Assembly (NCBI GenBank): GCA_009380005.1
Contig: WHSQ01000017.1
Location: forward strand, 1-45,436
Length of the DNA stretch: 45,436 nt
Source of the DNA: Actinomycetota bacterium
Lineage (GTDB): Bacteria > Actinomycetota > CADDZG01 > WHSQ01
Direction: 5' to 3'
Shown here: positions 18,799-27,249 of the stretch, one piece after another
Layout: each line of letters opens with the position of its first letter
Numbering within the stretch: position 1 is the stretch's first letter
The notes under the pieces: generated by a model
Told to the model about the DNA's origin: nothing
The model's input: only the letters and a program-made list of their open reading frames with translations
Databases searched by the model: none
Position numbers and translations under genes: made by a program

Positions 18799-19851
18799 TC
18801 ACGCCGGGCGGCGCATCTCCCTCACCGACGCGGCCCAGTCGCGCACCGCATCCGCGGGCGCGAAGTTGATGATGCGTTCCTGGGGGATGCCGGCCTCGAT
18901 CGCCGTTGCGAGCCCGATGCTGATGAAATCCAGCTCGTGCGCGTAGTGCGAGTCCGTCCCGATCGAGAAGACGCAACCCGCCTCGTAGGCGAGCGTCGCG
19001 AGCTCGACGTTCAGATCCTGGCGGTTGGGGTGGCAGTCGATCTCCAGGGCGCGGCCGAGCCGAGCCGCTTCGGTGAACACCTTGGGCCAGTCCGCCGTTA
19101 GCCCCAAGCGGAAGTTGTACTGGCGCCCGCGCGGGTGGCCCAGCACCTGGATGTCGGGGTTACGGACGGCTGCGATGTAGCGGGCGGTCTGATCGTCCTT
19201 CTTTCGCAACTGCGAGTGGAAGGAGCCCAGAACCAGATCCAGATCGGCCAGGGCTTCGGGATCCATGTCGCCACTACCGTCGGGTGCCAGGTTCATCTCC
19301 ATGGCATGCAGCACCTCGAACTCCACCTCTCGCAGGGAGAGGTCCGCATTGAGTCGAACGATCTCATCGGCCTGGCGCGCCAGCTCGTCCTCGTCGATGC
19401 CGCCGGCGATCCTGAGACCCTGCGAGTGATCGGTGATGGCCATGTACGCGTAGCCGCGTTCGATGCACGCGGTGGACAACTCCTCGACCGTCAGCTCTCC
19501 GTCGCTGTAGACCGAGTGCATCTGTAGATCTCCATTGATGTCTCGGCGCCAGTCGGGATGGGCCGCGACGACGGCGCGAGCGTGTGCGTTCGTCATGAAG
19601 CCCTGCCTCGTGGCATCCGGCTCCGGGATCTCGGGTTCGGCTTCGAACCACTCGAGCATGAGGCGTTCGATCTTGGGGCCGATCCGGTAGAGCTCCGTGA
19701 GCGGCCTGTCCTCGGCCACCAGCGCCGTCGCCTCCTCCTCCCAGTAGAGAGCAGCCCGGGAGGCCTTGCGCAGTGCACGCCCCCAGTGGCCCTCCGCCCC
19801 GTCGGCGCGGCGGGCGAGGAGCTCGGAGACGTCCAGGTTGGTCGGAACCAT
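18799..19851 (-). CDS. PHP-domain phosphoesterase (PolX C-terminal type)
   Basis: A 350-residue protein. The N-terminal third is helical and contains a helix-hairpin-helix-like piece (LTELYRIGPKIERLMLEWF). The rest is a PHP metallophosphoesterase domain: LQMHSVYSDGE, AITDHSQG, LHAMEMNL, GSFHSQ, LGHPRG, IDCHPNRQD and GTDSHYAHEL supply the metal ligands. It resembles the PHP half of family X DNA polymerases but lacks the nucleotidyltransferase palm, so it may be a DNA-repair or phosphoesterase enzyme. ATG 19851 is chosen because TAGGTT lies seven bases upstream; a longer frame from ATG 19872 exists. Confidence 0.8.
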   Translation of the reverse strand: MVPTNLDVSELLARRADGAEGHWGRALRKASRAALYWEEEATALVAEDRPLTELYRIGPKIERLMLEWFEAEPEIPEPDATRQGFMTNAHARAVVAAHPDWRRDINGDLQMHSVYSDGELTVEELSTACIERGYAYMAITDHSQGLRIAGGIDEDELARQADEIVRLNADLSLREVEFEVLHAMEMNLAPDGSGDMDPEALADLDLVLGSFHSQLRKKDDQTARYIAAVRNPDIQVLGHPRGRQYNFRLGLTADWPKVFTEAARLGRALEIDCHPNRQDLNVELATLAYEAGCVFSIGTDSHYAHELDFISIGLATAIEAGIPQERIINFAPADAVRDWAASVREMRRPA

Positions 19852-19858
19852 GGCCTGG

Positions 19859-19864
19859 AACCTA
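19859..19864 (-). promoter_or_regulatory. -10 box of leaderless PHP gene
   Basis: TAGGTT on the minus strand, seven bases before the ATG at 19851. It lies 38 bases from the divergent ligase start. Confidence 0.6.
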
Positions 19865-19902
19865 GCCTTCATCTCGGCTCCCGGACGCGAGAGGATGCAG
19901 GG

Positions 19903-20892
19903 ATGGATCTTCCCGTCGAAGGCCCGATATCGCCCATGCTCGCCAAGCTGCAGACCGAGATCCCGGCCGGCGAAGGATGGCTGTACGAGCCCAAGTGGGA
20001 CGGTTTCCGGTCGATCGTGTTCCGGGACGGCGACGAGGTCCAGATCTGGAGCCGTCAGGAGAAGCCGTTGAACCGGTACTTCCCGGAGCTCCCGGCCATC
20101 CTGCGCGCGTCCCTGCCGGAACGCAGCGTGGTCGACGGCGAGATCATCGTGAGCGTCGACGGCAAGCTCGATTTCGACGCACTGCAACTTCGCATCCATC
20201 CGGCCGCGTCACGAGCCGAGAAGCTGTCCCAGGAGATCCCCGCCGGGTTCGTCGCGTTCGACCTGTTGGCCATCGACGATCGCGATCTGATGGCGACGCC
20301 GTTCGCCGAGAGGCGAGAGTTGCTGGAGAAGCACCTGACCACCACCGCCGAGGTCTCGGTCACCCCTCAAACGTCGGACCTTGCCGCGGCGAGAGCGTGG
20401 TTGCAGAGCGACGGTGGCATCGGGCTCGAGGCCGGCCTCATCGCCAAGCAGACGGATCTCCTCTATAAGCCCAAGTCTCGGGCGATGGTGAAGGTGAAGA
20501 AGCTGCGCACGGCCGATACCGTCGTGGGTGGCTACCGTTTGAACAAGGCCGGTGACGGAGTCGGCGCGCTGTTGCTGGGCGTTTACGACGGCGACGTGCT
20601 CCAGTACGTCGGTCACACGTCGTCTTTCAAGGCGGCCGAGCGTCGCGATCTCCTGGAGCTGATGCGATCCATCGAGGGCGGCGAGAGCTTCGGGAAGGGC
20701 CGTTCGCCGGGAGGTCAGAGCCGGTGGGCGTCGGCCAAAGAGGACCCCTGGATCGCGGTGGAACCCAAGCTGGTGTGCGAGGTGAGTTTCGACAAGATGC
20801 AGCAGGAGCGCTTCCGCCACGCAGCCACCTTCCTCCACTGGCGCACCGACAAGGCCCCCGAAGAATGCACCTGGGACCAACTAACCGCCTAA
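19903..20892 (+). CDS. ATP-dependent DNA ligase (LigD ligase-domain / LigC type)
   Basis: A 329-residue ligase with only the adenylation and OB domains. The AMP-accepting lysine is K31 in EPKWDGFR (motif I). Motif III-like DGEIIV and FVAFDLLAIDD are clear, motif IV is the slightly unusual GLEAGLIAKQTD, and motif V is MVKVKK. It would seal breaks in non-homologous end joining. A GAGG site eight bases before ATG 19903 supports this start over the longer upstream frame, which overlaps the PHP gene. In many bacteria this domain is fused to a polymerase and a nuclease; here the polymerase is separate and convergent. Confidence 0.9.
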   Translation: MDLPVEGPISPMLAKLQTEIPAGEGWLYEPKWDGFRSIVFRDGDEVQIWSRQEKPLNRYFPELPAILRASLPERSVVDGEIIVSVDGKLDFDALQLRIHPAASRAEKLSQEIPAGFVAFDLLAIDDRDLMATPFAERRELLEKHLTTTAEVSVTPQTSDLAAARAWLQSDGGIGLEAGLIAKQTDLLYKPKSRAMVKVKKLRTADTVVGGYRLNKAGDGVGALLLGVYDGDVLQYVGHTSSFKAAERRDLLELMRSIEGGESFGKGRSPGGQSRWASAKEDPWIAVEPKLVCEVSFDKMQQERFRHAATFLHWRTDKAPEECTWDQLTA

Positions 20893-20942
20893 CCGTGCCC
20901 TCCGCCACAGCCAGGAAGCCGTAAGCACGCGACGTTTGTCAC

Positions 20943-21445
20943 GTGCCTCACCTGGACGGTGCTCGAGATGCCAAACACGGCGTTTGGCGACGATGCGTTG
21001 CGCTTGCGACTTCGCAATACGGGCTGATAACGACGCAACAAGCCTTGATGCTTGGGCTCACAGCGAGGCGGCTGGAAGGCCTCGTCGAGAAAGGTCTGCT
21101 GCAGCGGTTGCATACCGGCCTCTACGTCCTTGCCGGAACGCCAAGATCACACGAGCAGCTGCTGCTGGCACCGTGTTTGATAGGTGCTCCGCTCGCATGC
21201 GTCTCCCACCGATCGGCTGCGTGGCTCTGGGGGCTGGATGGAGCCGACACGGAAATCATCGAAGTGTCCAGCGTCAATGCCATCCGGATGCCTGGTGTGC
21301 GATCGCATCGCACCAAGGATCTGGGGCCAGAGGTAACGGTGATCAGGCGCGGCACGCCTCCGATGCTCGGCACGTGACCCACCCCCTCGGTGCATCAGAT
21401 CCCAAACGTTGTTGGAAGCGGCATCCAGCATCCTCGACGAGGGGG
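20943..21445 (+). pseudogene. Broken AbiEi-type antitoxin/regulator gene
   Basis: The first 140 or so residues look like the actinobacterial AbiEi antitoxin family: a winged-helix start (GLITTQQALMLGLTARRLEGLVEKGLLQRLHTGLYVL) followed by ACVSHRSAAWLWGLDG. The frame stops at 21377. Another frame then continues with a plausible next piece (SQTLLEAASSILDEGD, near 21403-21447) before running into the 3' end of the polymerase gene on the other strand. Full family members are roughly twice as long, so both a frameshift and a 3' deletion are likely. The codon choice looks less GC-rich than that of the flanking genes, suggesting transfer. Confidence 0.65.
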
Positions 21446-21451
21446 ATGTGC

Positions 21452-22462
21452 TCAGGTCTTCTTGGCTTTCGAAGGTTGCACCCGCTTGGGTTCGCCTTTG
21501 GCCTTCGGGAAATGCGGGGGCCAGGGCGCGTCGCCGATGCCTTCCTTCTCGTCCCGCCAGGCCAGCTCCAGCAACTGATCCAGCACTCCGACGGCGGAGT
21601 CGATGCCCGCAGCCGGATCACCGACCGCCTCGAACCTCGGAGGGACGGTCGAGATCGTGAGGTCGGAGGGCTCGACGTCGGCGATCTCGTCCCATCCGAT
21701 GGGACAGGACACCCGCGCATCTGCCACCGGACGGACCGAATAGGCGGAGGCGATCGTTCGGTCCCGGGCGTTCTGGTTGTAGTCCACGAACACGCCACTG
21801 CGCTCTTCCTTCCACCATGCGGTCGTCGCCAGGTCCGGCATGCGCCGCTCGACCTCGCGAGCCAGGGCGAGAGCCGCGCGACGCACCTCGGTGAAGTCCC
21901 AGTTCGGTTCGATGCGCACGTAGATGTGCATCCCGCGCTTGCCCGAAGTCTTCGGCCACCCCTCGAGCCCATGTTCCTGCAGGACCTCGCGAACGACCGG
22001 AGCCACCTCCTTCGTGTGGGCGAAGGAGAACTCGGGCGTCGGGTCCAGGTCGACGCGTAGCTCGTCCGGATGATCCAGGTCGGCCCCCCGTACCGGCCAG
22101 GGATTGATGTCGATCGCGCCCAGGTTGACGGCCCATGCGAGGTGAGCCTCGTCGACGATCGTGAGCATGTCCGCCTGCCGACCCGACGGGAACTTCACCA
22201 CCCCCGTCTTGATCCACTCCGGATGCTTGCCGTTCAGACGCTTCTGGAAGAACGCATCCTCCGGAGCCTGGACGCCGTTCGGCCACCGGTACAGAGATGT
22301 GGGCCGATCCTTGCAGCCGACGAGCACGCCGGGCGCGACGTCCAGGTAGTAGCGGACGAGGTCCATCTTCGTGAATCCCGCTTCCGGGAAGAAGACCTTC
22401 TCGGGGTTCGTGATCTTGACCTCTTGTCCGTTGAGGTCCAGTACCTCGGATGGGGTCGGCAT
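21452..22462 (-). CDS. LigD-type NHEJ polymerase/primase domain protein
   Basis: A 336-residue stand-alone polymerase domain of the LigD/AEP primase family, used to fill or extend ends during non-homologous end joining. Recognised segments are ITNPEKVFFPEAGFTKMDLVRYY, HLAWAVNLGAIDINPWPVR, the metal-binding RVDLDPTPE, SGKRGMHIYVRI and the late SYSVRPVADARVSCPIGWDE. The C-terminal tail is Lys-rich. It is convergent with the ligase gene across the broken AbiEi gene. TAGGCT six bases before the ATG and no ribosome site indicate leaderless translation. No Ku gene lies in the window. Confidence 0.92.
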   Translation of the reverse strand: MPTPSEVLDLNGQEVKITNPEKVFFPEAGFTKMDLVRYYLDVAPGVLVGCKDRPTSLYRWPNGVQAPEDAFFQKRLNGKHPEWIKTGVVKFPSGRQADMLTIVDEAHLAWAVNLGAIDINPWPVRGADLDHPDELRVDLDPTPEFSFAHTKEVAPVVREVLQEHGLEGWPKTSGKRGMHIYVRIEPNWDFTEVRRAALALAREVERRMPDLATTAWWKEERSGVFVDYNQNARDRTIASAYSVRPVADARVSCPIGWDEIADVEPSDLTISTVPPRFEAVGDPAAGIDSAVGVLDQLLELAWRDEKEGIGDAPWPPHFPKAKGEPKRVQPSKAKKT

Positions 22463-22468
22463 CCCATG

Positions 22469-22474
22469 AGCCTA
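22469..22474 (-). promoter_or_regulatory. -10 box of leaderless NHEJ polymerase gene
   Basis: TAGGCT on the minus strand, six bases before the ATG at 22462. It partly overlaps the stop codon of the upstream epimerase gene, so the two genes can be transcribed separately despite the 9-base gap. Confidence 0.55.
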
Positions 22475-23452
22475 GGTCGGTCGGCCGAGTTCGGCGAGCG
22501 TGTCCCTCAAACCCGTGTCGAGATCGCGAGGTGAGTAACCGAGTTCTCGACTCGCCTTCTCGTGAGTCGCCCAATAGGTGACGCCATCGACGGAGCGGAT
22601 CGCCTCTCGGAGGTTGGGGGTTCCGAAGAACTTGCCCACCAGAGGTCCGAGCGGGATCGCCATCTTCAGGATGGGCCCCGGGATGGTGATCCGAGGCGGT
22701 TTCCGGCCGGAGAGCGCGGCGACCTTGCCGATGAGCTCTCGCGCGGTCGATAGCTCGCCGCCCAATATGTATGTCTCCCCCACCCTGCCCTTGTCGTTGA
22801 TCAGCAAGAGACCCTGGACGATGTCGTCGACGTGGCCGAAGTTGAATCCCATCTCCGGGAAAGTCAGCGCCTTCATGCGCCCCTTCCGGGTCTGTTCGAT
22901 GACGTTCCCCAACGACGAATGATCGCCGGGTCCGTAGGCCCCCCCGGGCTGAGCGATCAGGATCGGCGCCCCTTCGGCCATTCGCTGCTTCGCGATCTCA
23001 TGTGCGTAGTACTTCGTCTCGTCGTAGCAGCTGAGGAAACTCTCCCCGTCGGGCCTGGGGTCCCCCTCCTTGAGGATCCGTCCGTGCGTGTTGCCGAAGT
23101 AGCCGATCGTCGAGACGTGAACGATCCGGGCGACGCCGACCTCGATGGCCGCTTCCAGCACGTGCTCCGTACCGGCGACGTTGGCCTCGTGCATCTCGGG
23201 GCAGTCGCGACCCGGGATCCCCACCTTGTAGATCCCGGCCAGATGGAAGACCGCGTCGCAGCCCTCCATGGCCCTCGCCAGCTTCGCTCGGTCGGAGAGG
23301 TCCCCATCGACCAGCCGAACCCCGAGCTCCTGGAGGTCCCCAGCCTTCGCCGGAGCGCGCGCCAGCGCGACCACCTCGTCCCCCCGCTCGCGGAGACGCC
23401 GCGCCAGGCGGCCGCCCAGGAACCCCGTGGCTCCGGTCACGAAGACTTCCAT
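22472..23452 (-). CDS. NAD-dependent sugar epimerase/dehydratase (HpnA/DFR-like SDR)
   Basis: A 326-residue extended short-chain dehydrogenase. It has the nucleotide-binding FVTGATGFLGGRLARRL, the AGIYKVG segment and the catalytic YDETKYYAHEIAK (Tyr-x3-Lys). The set resembles hopanoid-associated sugar epimerase HpnA and dihydroflavonol-reductase-like proteins; the substrate is unknown. The start at ATG 23452 has TAGATT eight bases upstream, whereas a much longer antisense frame upstream runs through the MMPL gene and is rejected. It is divergent from the MMPL operon, so a role in envelope lipid modification is possible but inferred. Confidence 0.85.
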   Translation of the reverse strand: MEVFVTGATGFLGGRLARRLRERGDEVVALARAPAKAGDLQELGVRLVDGDLSDRAKLARAMEGCDAVFHLAGIYKVGIPGRDCPEMHEANVAGTEHVLEAAIEVGVARIVHVSTIGYFGNTHGRILKEGDPRPDGESFLSCYDETKYYAHEIAKQRMAEGAPILIAQPGGAYGPGDHSSLGNVIEQTRKGRMKALTFPEMGFNFGHVDDIVQGLLLINDKGRVGETYILGGELSTARELIGKVAALSGRKPPRITIPGPILKMAIPLGPLVGKFFGTPNLREAIRSVDGVTYWATHEKASRELGYSPRDLDTGLRDTLAELGRPT

Positions 23453-23460
23453 CGCCGAGG

Positions 23461-23466
23461 AATCTA
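23461..23466 (-). promoter_or_regulatory. -10 box of leaderless epimerase gene
   Basis: TAGATT on the minus strand, eight bases before the ATG at 23452. It lies beside the direct repeats of the MMPL promoter, and a CTAAC copy (23464-23468) overlaps it. Confidence 0.55.
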
Positions 23467-23471
23467 ACCCC

Positions 23472-23511
23472 TTGACGCGGCCCCCTAACTTGCCTAACTT
23501 AACCCCGTTAG
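23472..23511 (+). promoter_or_regulatory. MMPL operon promoter with CCTAACTT repeats (probable TetR operator)
   Basis: TTGACG (23472-23477) and TAACTT (23495-23500) are separated by 17 bases, a good -35/-10 pair for the MMPL gene. CCTAACTT occurs twice in direct repeat (23484-23491 and 23493-23500), the second copy covering the -10 box. GTTAG at 23507-23511 forms an inverted repeat with CTAAC at 23494-23498. The TetR protein encoded in the operon is the natural candidate to bind here. Confidence 0.6.
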
Positions 23512-23545
23512 CTTTCGGACGATAGGTCAGGTGGAAGGGGCGAGG

Positions 23546-25777
23546 ATGCTCGGAAGACTCGGACGGTTCACGGTGGCGCGGCGGCGCTGGATCCTCCTGT
23601 CGACGCTCGTGGGGCTGGTTGTTGCGGGGGCCTACGGGGGTGGCGTGGCGAACCTCCTCTCGGGGGGCGGTTTCTCCGACCCCAACGCCGAGTCCGTGCG
23701 AGCCGCCGAGGTCCTCGAGGAGAAGTTCGATGCCGGCAACCCGAACCTGATCCTGCTGGTCGACGCCCGCGCCGGCACGGTCGACGATCCGGCGGTGGCA
23801 CGCGCCGGGGCCGCGTTGACCCAGGAGCTCGCCGGCGAACGCGACATCGTCCAGGCCTTCTCCTACTGGACCCTGGGCAACGCTCCCCCGCTGGCGAGCC
23901 GGGACAAGAGCCAGGCCCTCCTCATGGCGCGGATCCACGGATCCGAGGAGCACTTGATGGAACGGGCCGAAGAGCTGTCGGACCGTTTCGCGGGTTCCGC
24001 CGGCCCGATCGACGTCCGCATCGGGGGCCAAGCGGAGATCTTCCGCCAGGTGAACGAACAGATCGAGAAGGATCTCGCCCGCGCCGAGATGCTCACCTTT
24101 CCCATCATCCTGATCGTCCTGGTCCTGGTGTTCGGCAGCGTCGTGGCAGCCGGCCTCCCACTCTTCGTCGGCATCGTGTCCGTGATCGGCACCTTCCTGG
24201 TGTTGCGGGTGCTGGTTTCGTTCACCGACGTCTCGATCTACGCCTTGAACCTGACGACCATGATGGGCCTGGGCCTGGGTATCGATTACAGCCTGTTCAT
24301 GGTTTCTCGTTACCGCGAGGAACTTCGAGCCGGGATGGAGCCTCACGCGGCCGTCGTTCGCACGGTGGAGACCGCCGGGCGCACGGTTCTATTCAGTGCC
24401 CTGACCGTAGCGATCTCCCTCGCCGCTTTGATGGTGTTCCCCCTGTTCTTCCTTCGATCCTTCGCCTATGCGGGGATCGCGGTCGTTGCGATGGCCGCCC
24501 TTGGAACGTTGGTTGCTCTGCCCGCTCTGCTCGCGGCGCTGGGCCACCGCGTGAACAAGTGGGTCCTCTGGAAGCACAAGCCCGTCGAGCTGGGAACCGG
24601 CTTCTGGCATCGCTTAGCGATGTTCGTGATGAAGAGGCCCATCCCCATCTCCCTGGCGATCGTCGCCATACTTCTGGTCCTCGGGGCTCCCTTCCTCAAC
24701 GTGAAGTTCGGCACGCCGGACGACCGCGTCCTGCCCAAGGATGCTCCGGCACGCCGGGTCCACGACGACATCCGCGCGAACTTCACCTCGGAGGAAGCCG
24801 GGGCATTGCAGGCGGTGGCGACGGACGTCGACCCCCGCGCCGATCAGGATGAGATCGCGACCTTCGCCAGCGACCTCTCGGGCCTCGAGGATGTAGCGCG
24901 GGTCGACGCGTTGACGGGGTCGTACGTAGACGGGCGCATGATCTCTCCCCCGAACCGCGCCTCGCAACGATTCGCGGCCGCGGATGCGACGTGGTTCTCC
25001 ATCGTCCCTTCGGTAGAGCCGATCTCCCCCGAAGGCGAGGAGCTCGTCGACGAGGTGCGGACGACCGACGGCCCGTTCGCGGTACGGGTAACGGGCCCAT
25101 CGGCGGATCTCGTCGACGGCAAGGCGTCGATATTCGGCCGGGCCCCCGTGGCCGGTCTGATCATCGCCGTCGTCACGTTCGTCGTCCTGTTCCTGATGAC
25201 CGGGAGCGTGCTGGTTCCGATCAAGGCCCTGATCCTCAACCTCCTCAGCCTCACTGCCGCGTTCGGCGCGATGGTGTGGGTGTTCCAGGAAGGCCACTTC
25301 TCGTCCTTCCTCGACTTCACCGCCACCGGTACGATCGATTCGACCAACCCGATACTGATGTTCTGCGTCGCGTTCGGCCTGTCGATGGACTACGAAGTCT
25401 TCTTGCTCTCGCGCATCAAGGAGGAGCACGACCGCACCGGTGACAACATCGCTTCGGTCGCCATCGGTCTCGAGAAAACCGGGCGCATCGTGACGGCGGC
25501 GGCGGCTACCATCGCCGTCGTGTTCCTCGCCTTCTCTACATCCGGCATCACGTTCATCAAGCTGATCGGCATCGGGCTCGCGCTGGCGGTCCTGATGGAC
25601 GCGACGCTGATCCGTGGAACGCTGGTCCCCGCCTTCATGCGGCTCGCGGGCGAGCTCAACTGGTGGGCGCCGCGACCGCTAAAGCGCATCTACGAGAGGT
25701 GGGGCTTCCGCGAGGCTCCGAGTGAACCGGGAGAAGCGCGCGAGCCGGTGCCGGCCCCCACGGTTGCGGGCGGATGA
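23546..25777 (+). CDS. MMPL/RND-family transporter
   Basis: A 743-residue membrane transporter of the MMPL subgroup of the RND superfamily. It has one N-terminal helix, a periplasmic domain, five or six helices (with the GLGIDYSLFMVSRYREEL proton-relay motif), then a second copy (second motif FGLSMDYEVFLLSRIKEEHD). Members export lipids, glycolipids or drugs using the proton gradient. I prefer ATG 23546, preceded by purine-rich GGAAGGGGCGAGG; GTG 23531 would add five residues. The stop overlaps the TetR start by four bases. The neighbouring TetR and thioesterase suggest a lipid or fatty-acyl substrate. Confidence 0.92.
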   Translation: MLGRLGRFTVARRRWILLSTLVGLVVAGAYGGGVANLLSGGGFSDPNAESVRAAEVLEEKFDAGNPNLILLVDARAGTVDDPAVARAGAALTQELAGERDIVQAFSYWTLGNAPPLASRDKSQALLMARIHGSEEHLMERAEELSDRFAGSAGPIDVRIGGQAEIFRQVNEQIEKDLARAEMLTFPIILIVLVLVFGSVVAAGLPLFVGIVSVIGTFLVLRVLVSFTDVSIYALNLTTMMGLGLGIDYSLFMVSRYREELRAGMEPHAAVVRTVETAGRTVLFSALTVAISLAALMVFPLFFLRSFAYAGIAVVAMAALGTLVALPALLAALGHRVNKWVLWKHKPVELGTGFWHRLAMFVMKRPIPISLAIVAILLVLGAPFLNVKFGTPDDRVLPKDAPARRVHDDIRANFTSEEAGALQAVATDVDPRADQDEIATFASDLSGLEDVARVDALTGSYVDGRMISPPNRASQRFAAADATWFSIVPSVEPISPEGEELVDEVRTTDGPFAVRVTGPSADLVDGKASIFGRAPVAGLIIAVVTFVVLFLMTGSVLVPIKALILNLLSLTAAFGAMVWVFQEGHFSSFLDFTATGTIDSTNPILMFCVAFGLSMDYEVFLLSRIKEEHDRTGDNIASVAIGLEKTGRIVTAAAATIAVVFLAFSTSGITFIKLIGIGLALAVLMDATLIRGTLVPAFMRLAGELNWWAPRPLKRIYERWGFREAPSEPGEAREPVPAPTVAGG

Positions 25778-26418
25778 AGAGCCGACTACCCGCTTCCCCT
25801 CCCAGACGCCCTCGTGCCCGCCGCGGCGAGGGCGAGAAGCTGCGCGACGACATCATGGAAGCTGCCGAGGAACTTCTCATCAGTACCGGAAGCGTCGAGG
25901 CGGTCTCCATCCGGGCGGTTGCGGACGCCGTCGGAGTCACTCCTCCATCCATATATATGCACTTCGCGGACAAGAACGATCTGATCTTCGCCGTATGTGA
26001 GAAGCACTTCCAGAAGTTCGACGAATTCCTGGAGGAAGCGAGCTCGGCCTCGGAGGATCCGCTGGAGTCGTTGTTCCTCCGTGGCCGCGCGTACGTTCGT
26101 TTCGGCCTCCAGAACCCCGAGCACTATCGGATCCTGTTCATGACGAAGCCCGCTCTCACGCCGGAGCGCTTCCAAGACGAAGGCATGATCGCGCGGATGG
26201 CGGCGTTCCAGCATCTCATCGAGGCCGTCGAGCGCTGCATCAAGGGGGGCGCCTTCGACGGTGATCCCCTCGAGCTTTCCCTCCTCCTGTGGTCGTATGC
26301 CCACGGTCTCACCTCCCTGCTGATCTCGAAGCCCGACTTCCCGTGGCCCGACATCGATCGGTTGATCGACCGCGCGCTCCGACTCCCGATCTCGGCGCTG
26401 CAGAAGGAGAGCACGTGA
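25774..26418 (+). CDS. TetR-family transcriptional regulator
   Basis: A 214-residue TetR repressor. After a basic Pro/Arg-rich leader of about 20 residues, the helix-turn-helix is typical: IMEAAEELLISTGSVEAVSIRAVADAVGVTPPSIYMHFADKNDLI. The C-terminal ligand domain has the WHG-type FGLQNPEHYRILFM segment. It overlaps both neighbours by four bases, so it lies inside the operon it probably controls, acting on the CCTAACTT repeats upstream of the MMPL gene. The ligand is unknown; a fatty acyl compound is a guess from context. Confidence 0.92.
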   Translation: MKSRLPASPPRRPRARRGEGEKLRDDIMEAAEELLISTGSVEAVSIRAVADAVGVTPPSIYMHFADKNDLIFAVCEKHFQKFDEFLEEASSASEDPLESLFLRGRAYVRFGLQNPEHYRILFMTKPALTPERFQDEGMIARMAAFQHLIEAVERCIKGGAFDGDPLELSLLLWSYAHGLTSLLISKPDFPWPDIDRLIDRALRLPISALQKEST

Positions 26419-27227
26419 GCACCAATTTCGAACAGGAAACCGCGGTCGAACACGTGGGCGGGCAACGGTTCGTGGCGACGGTTGACAAGCGCTGGTGGGT
26501 AGTACGCGGCCCTCACGGCGGCTATCTGGCCTCCATCGCCCTGCGCGCGCTGAAGCAAACTCTCGACGACCCGAAGCGTCACGTCAGGTCGTTCACCATC
26601 CACTACTTCGATGCTCCACATGAAGGGGAGATAACGATCGACGTGCAGATCGAGCGCAGCGGAAGGTCGATCACGAACGCTTCGGCACGCTTGACGCAGG
26701 ACGATCGCCCGATCGGCGTGGCCCTCGGAGTGTTCTCCAAACCGTGGACCGGTCCGGAGTTCTTCGACGCGTTGCCGCCGGAGATCGGGCCCCTAGACGC
26801 CGCCTTCAAGATCCCGAATGAAGGACCGAACATCCCTCCGTTCCTCGGCAACTTCGACATGAGATGGGCGCTGGGCGCCGCCCCGTACTCGGGTGCCGAC
26901 GAAGCCATCGTGGGTGGTTGGTTCCGGCTCGAAGAGCCGCAGATCGCAGACGACATCGTGGTCGCTACCTACATGGATGCTTGGCCCCCCGTCATGTTCC
27001 CCATCGTCACCGACCCGATGGTGGCTCCCACCCTCGATCTGACCATCCACTTCCGGCGCGAGCTTCCGTTACCGGACACATCGGCCGACGATCACTACAT
27101 CGGGCGCTTCTACTCACATATGTCGCACGAAGGCTTCTTCGAAGAAGATGGCGAGCTCTGGACGCGCGACGGAGTCCTCGTCGCGCAATCGAGACAACTG
27201 GCGCTGAGCCTGCCTATCCGAACGTAA
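26415..27227 (+). CDS. TesB-like double-hotdog acyl-CoA thioesterase
   Basis: A 270-residue protein of the acyl-CoA thioesterase/acyl-ACP double hotdog family. The N-terminal hotdog has WWVVRGPHGGYLASIALRAL and FTIHYFDAPHEGEITIDVQIERSGRSITNASARLTQD; the second carries FYSHMSHEGFFEEDGELWTRDGVLVAQSRQL. It would hydrolyse acyl-CoA. I chose GTG 26415, which overlaps the TetR stop as GTGA; a longer frame from 26289 lies inside tetR. As third gene of the MMPL operon it may release or recycle the exported acyl group. Confidence 0.82.
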   Translation: MSTNFEQETAVEHVGGQRFVATVDKRWWVVRGPHGGYLASIALRALKQTLDDPKRHVRSFTIHYFDAPHEGEITIDVQIERSGRSITNASARLTQDDRPIGVALGVFSKPWTGPEFFDALPPEIGPLDAAFKIPNEGPNIPPFLGNFDMRWALGAAPYSGADEAIVGGWFRLEEPQIADDIVVATYMDAWPPVMFPIVTDPMVAPTLDLTIHFRRELPLPDTSADDHYIGRFYSHMSHEGFFEEDGELWTRDGVLVAQSRQLALSLPIRT

Positions 27228-27235
27228 CTAAGCGG

Positions 27236-27241
27236 TACGGT
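27236..27241 (+). promoter_or_regulatory. -10 box of leaderless EamA transporter gene
   Basis: TACGGT eight bases before the ATG at 27250, with no ribosome site. It separates this gene from the MMPL operon, which ends at 27227. Confidence 0.5.
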
Positions 27242-27249
27242 TCTGCGCC

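Noticed and set aside
23453-24346. N-terminal extension of the epimerase frame upstream of ATG 23452
   Set aside because: It lies antisense to the MMPL gene; SDR homology starts exactly at 23452 with a -10 box before it.
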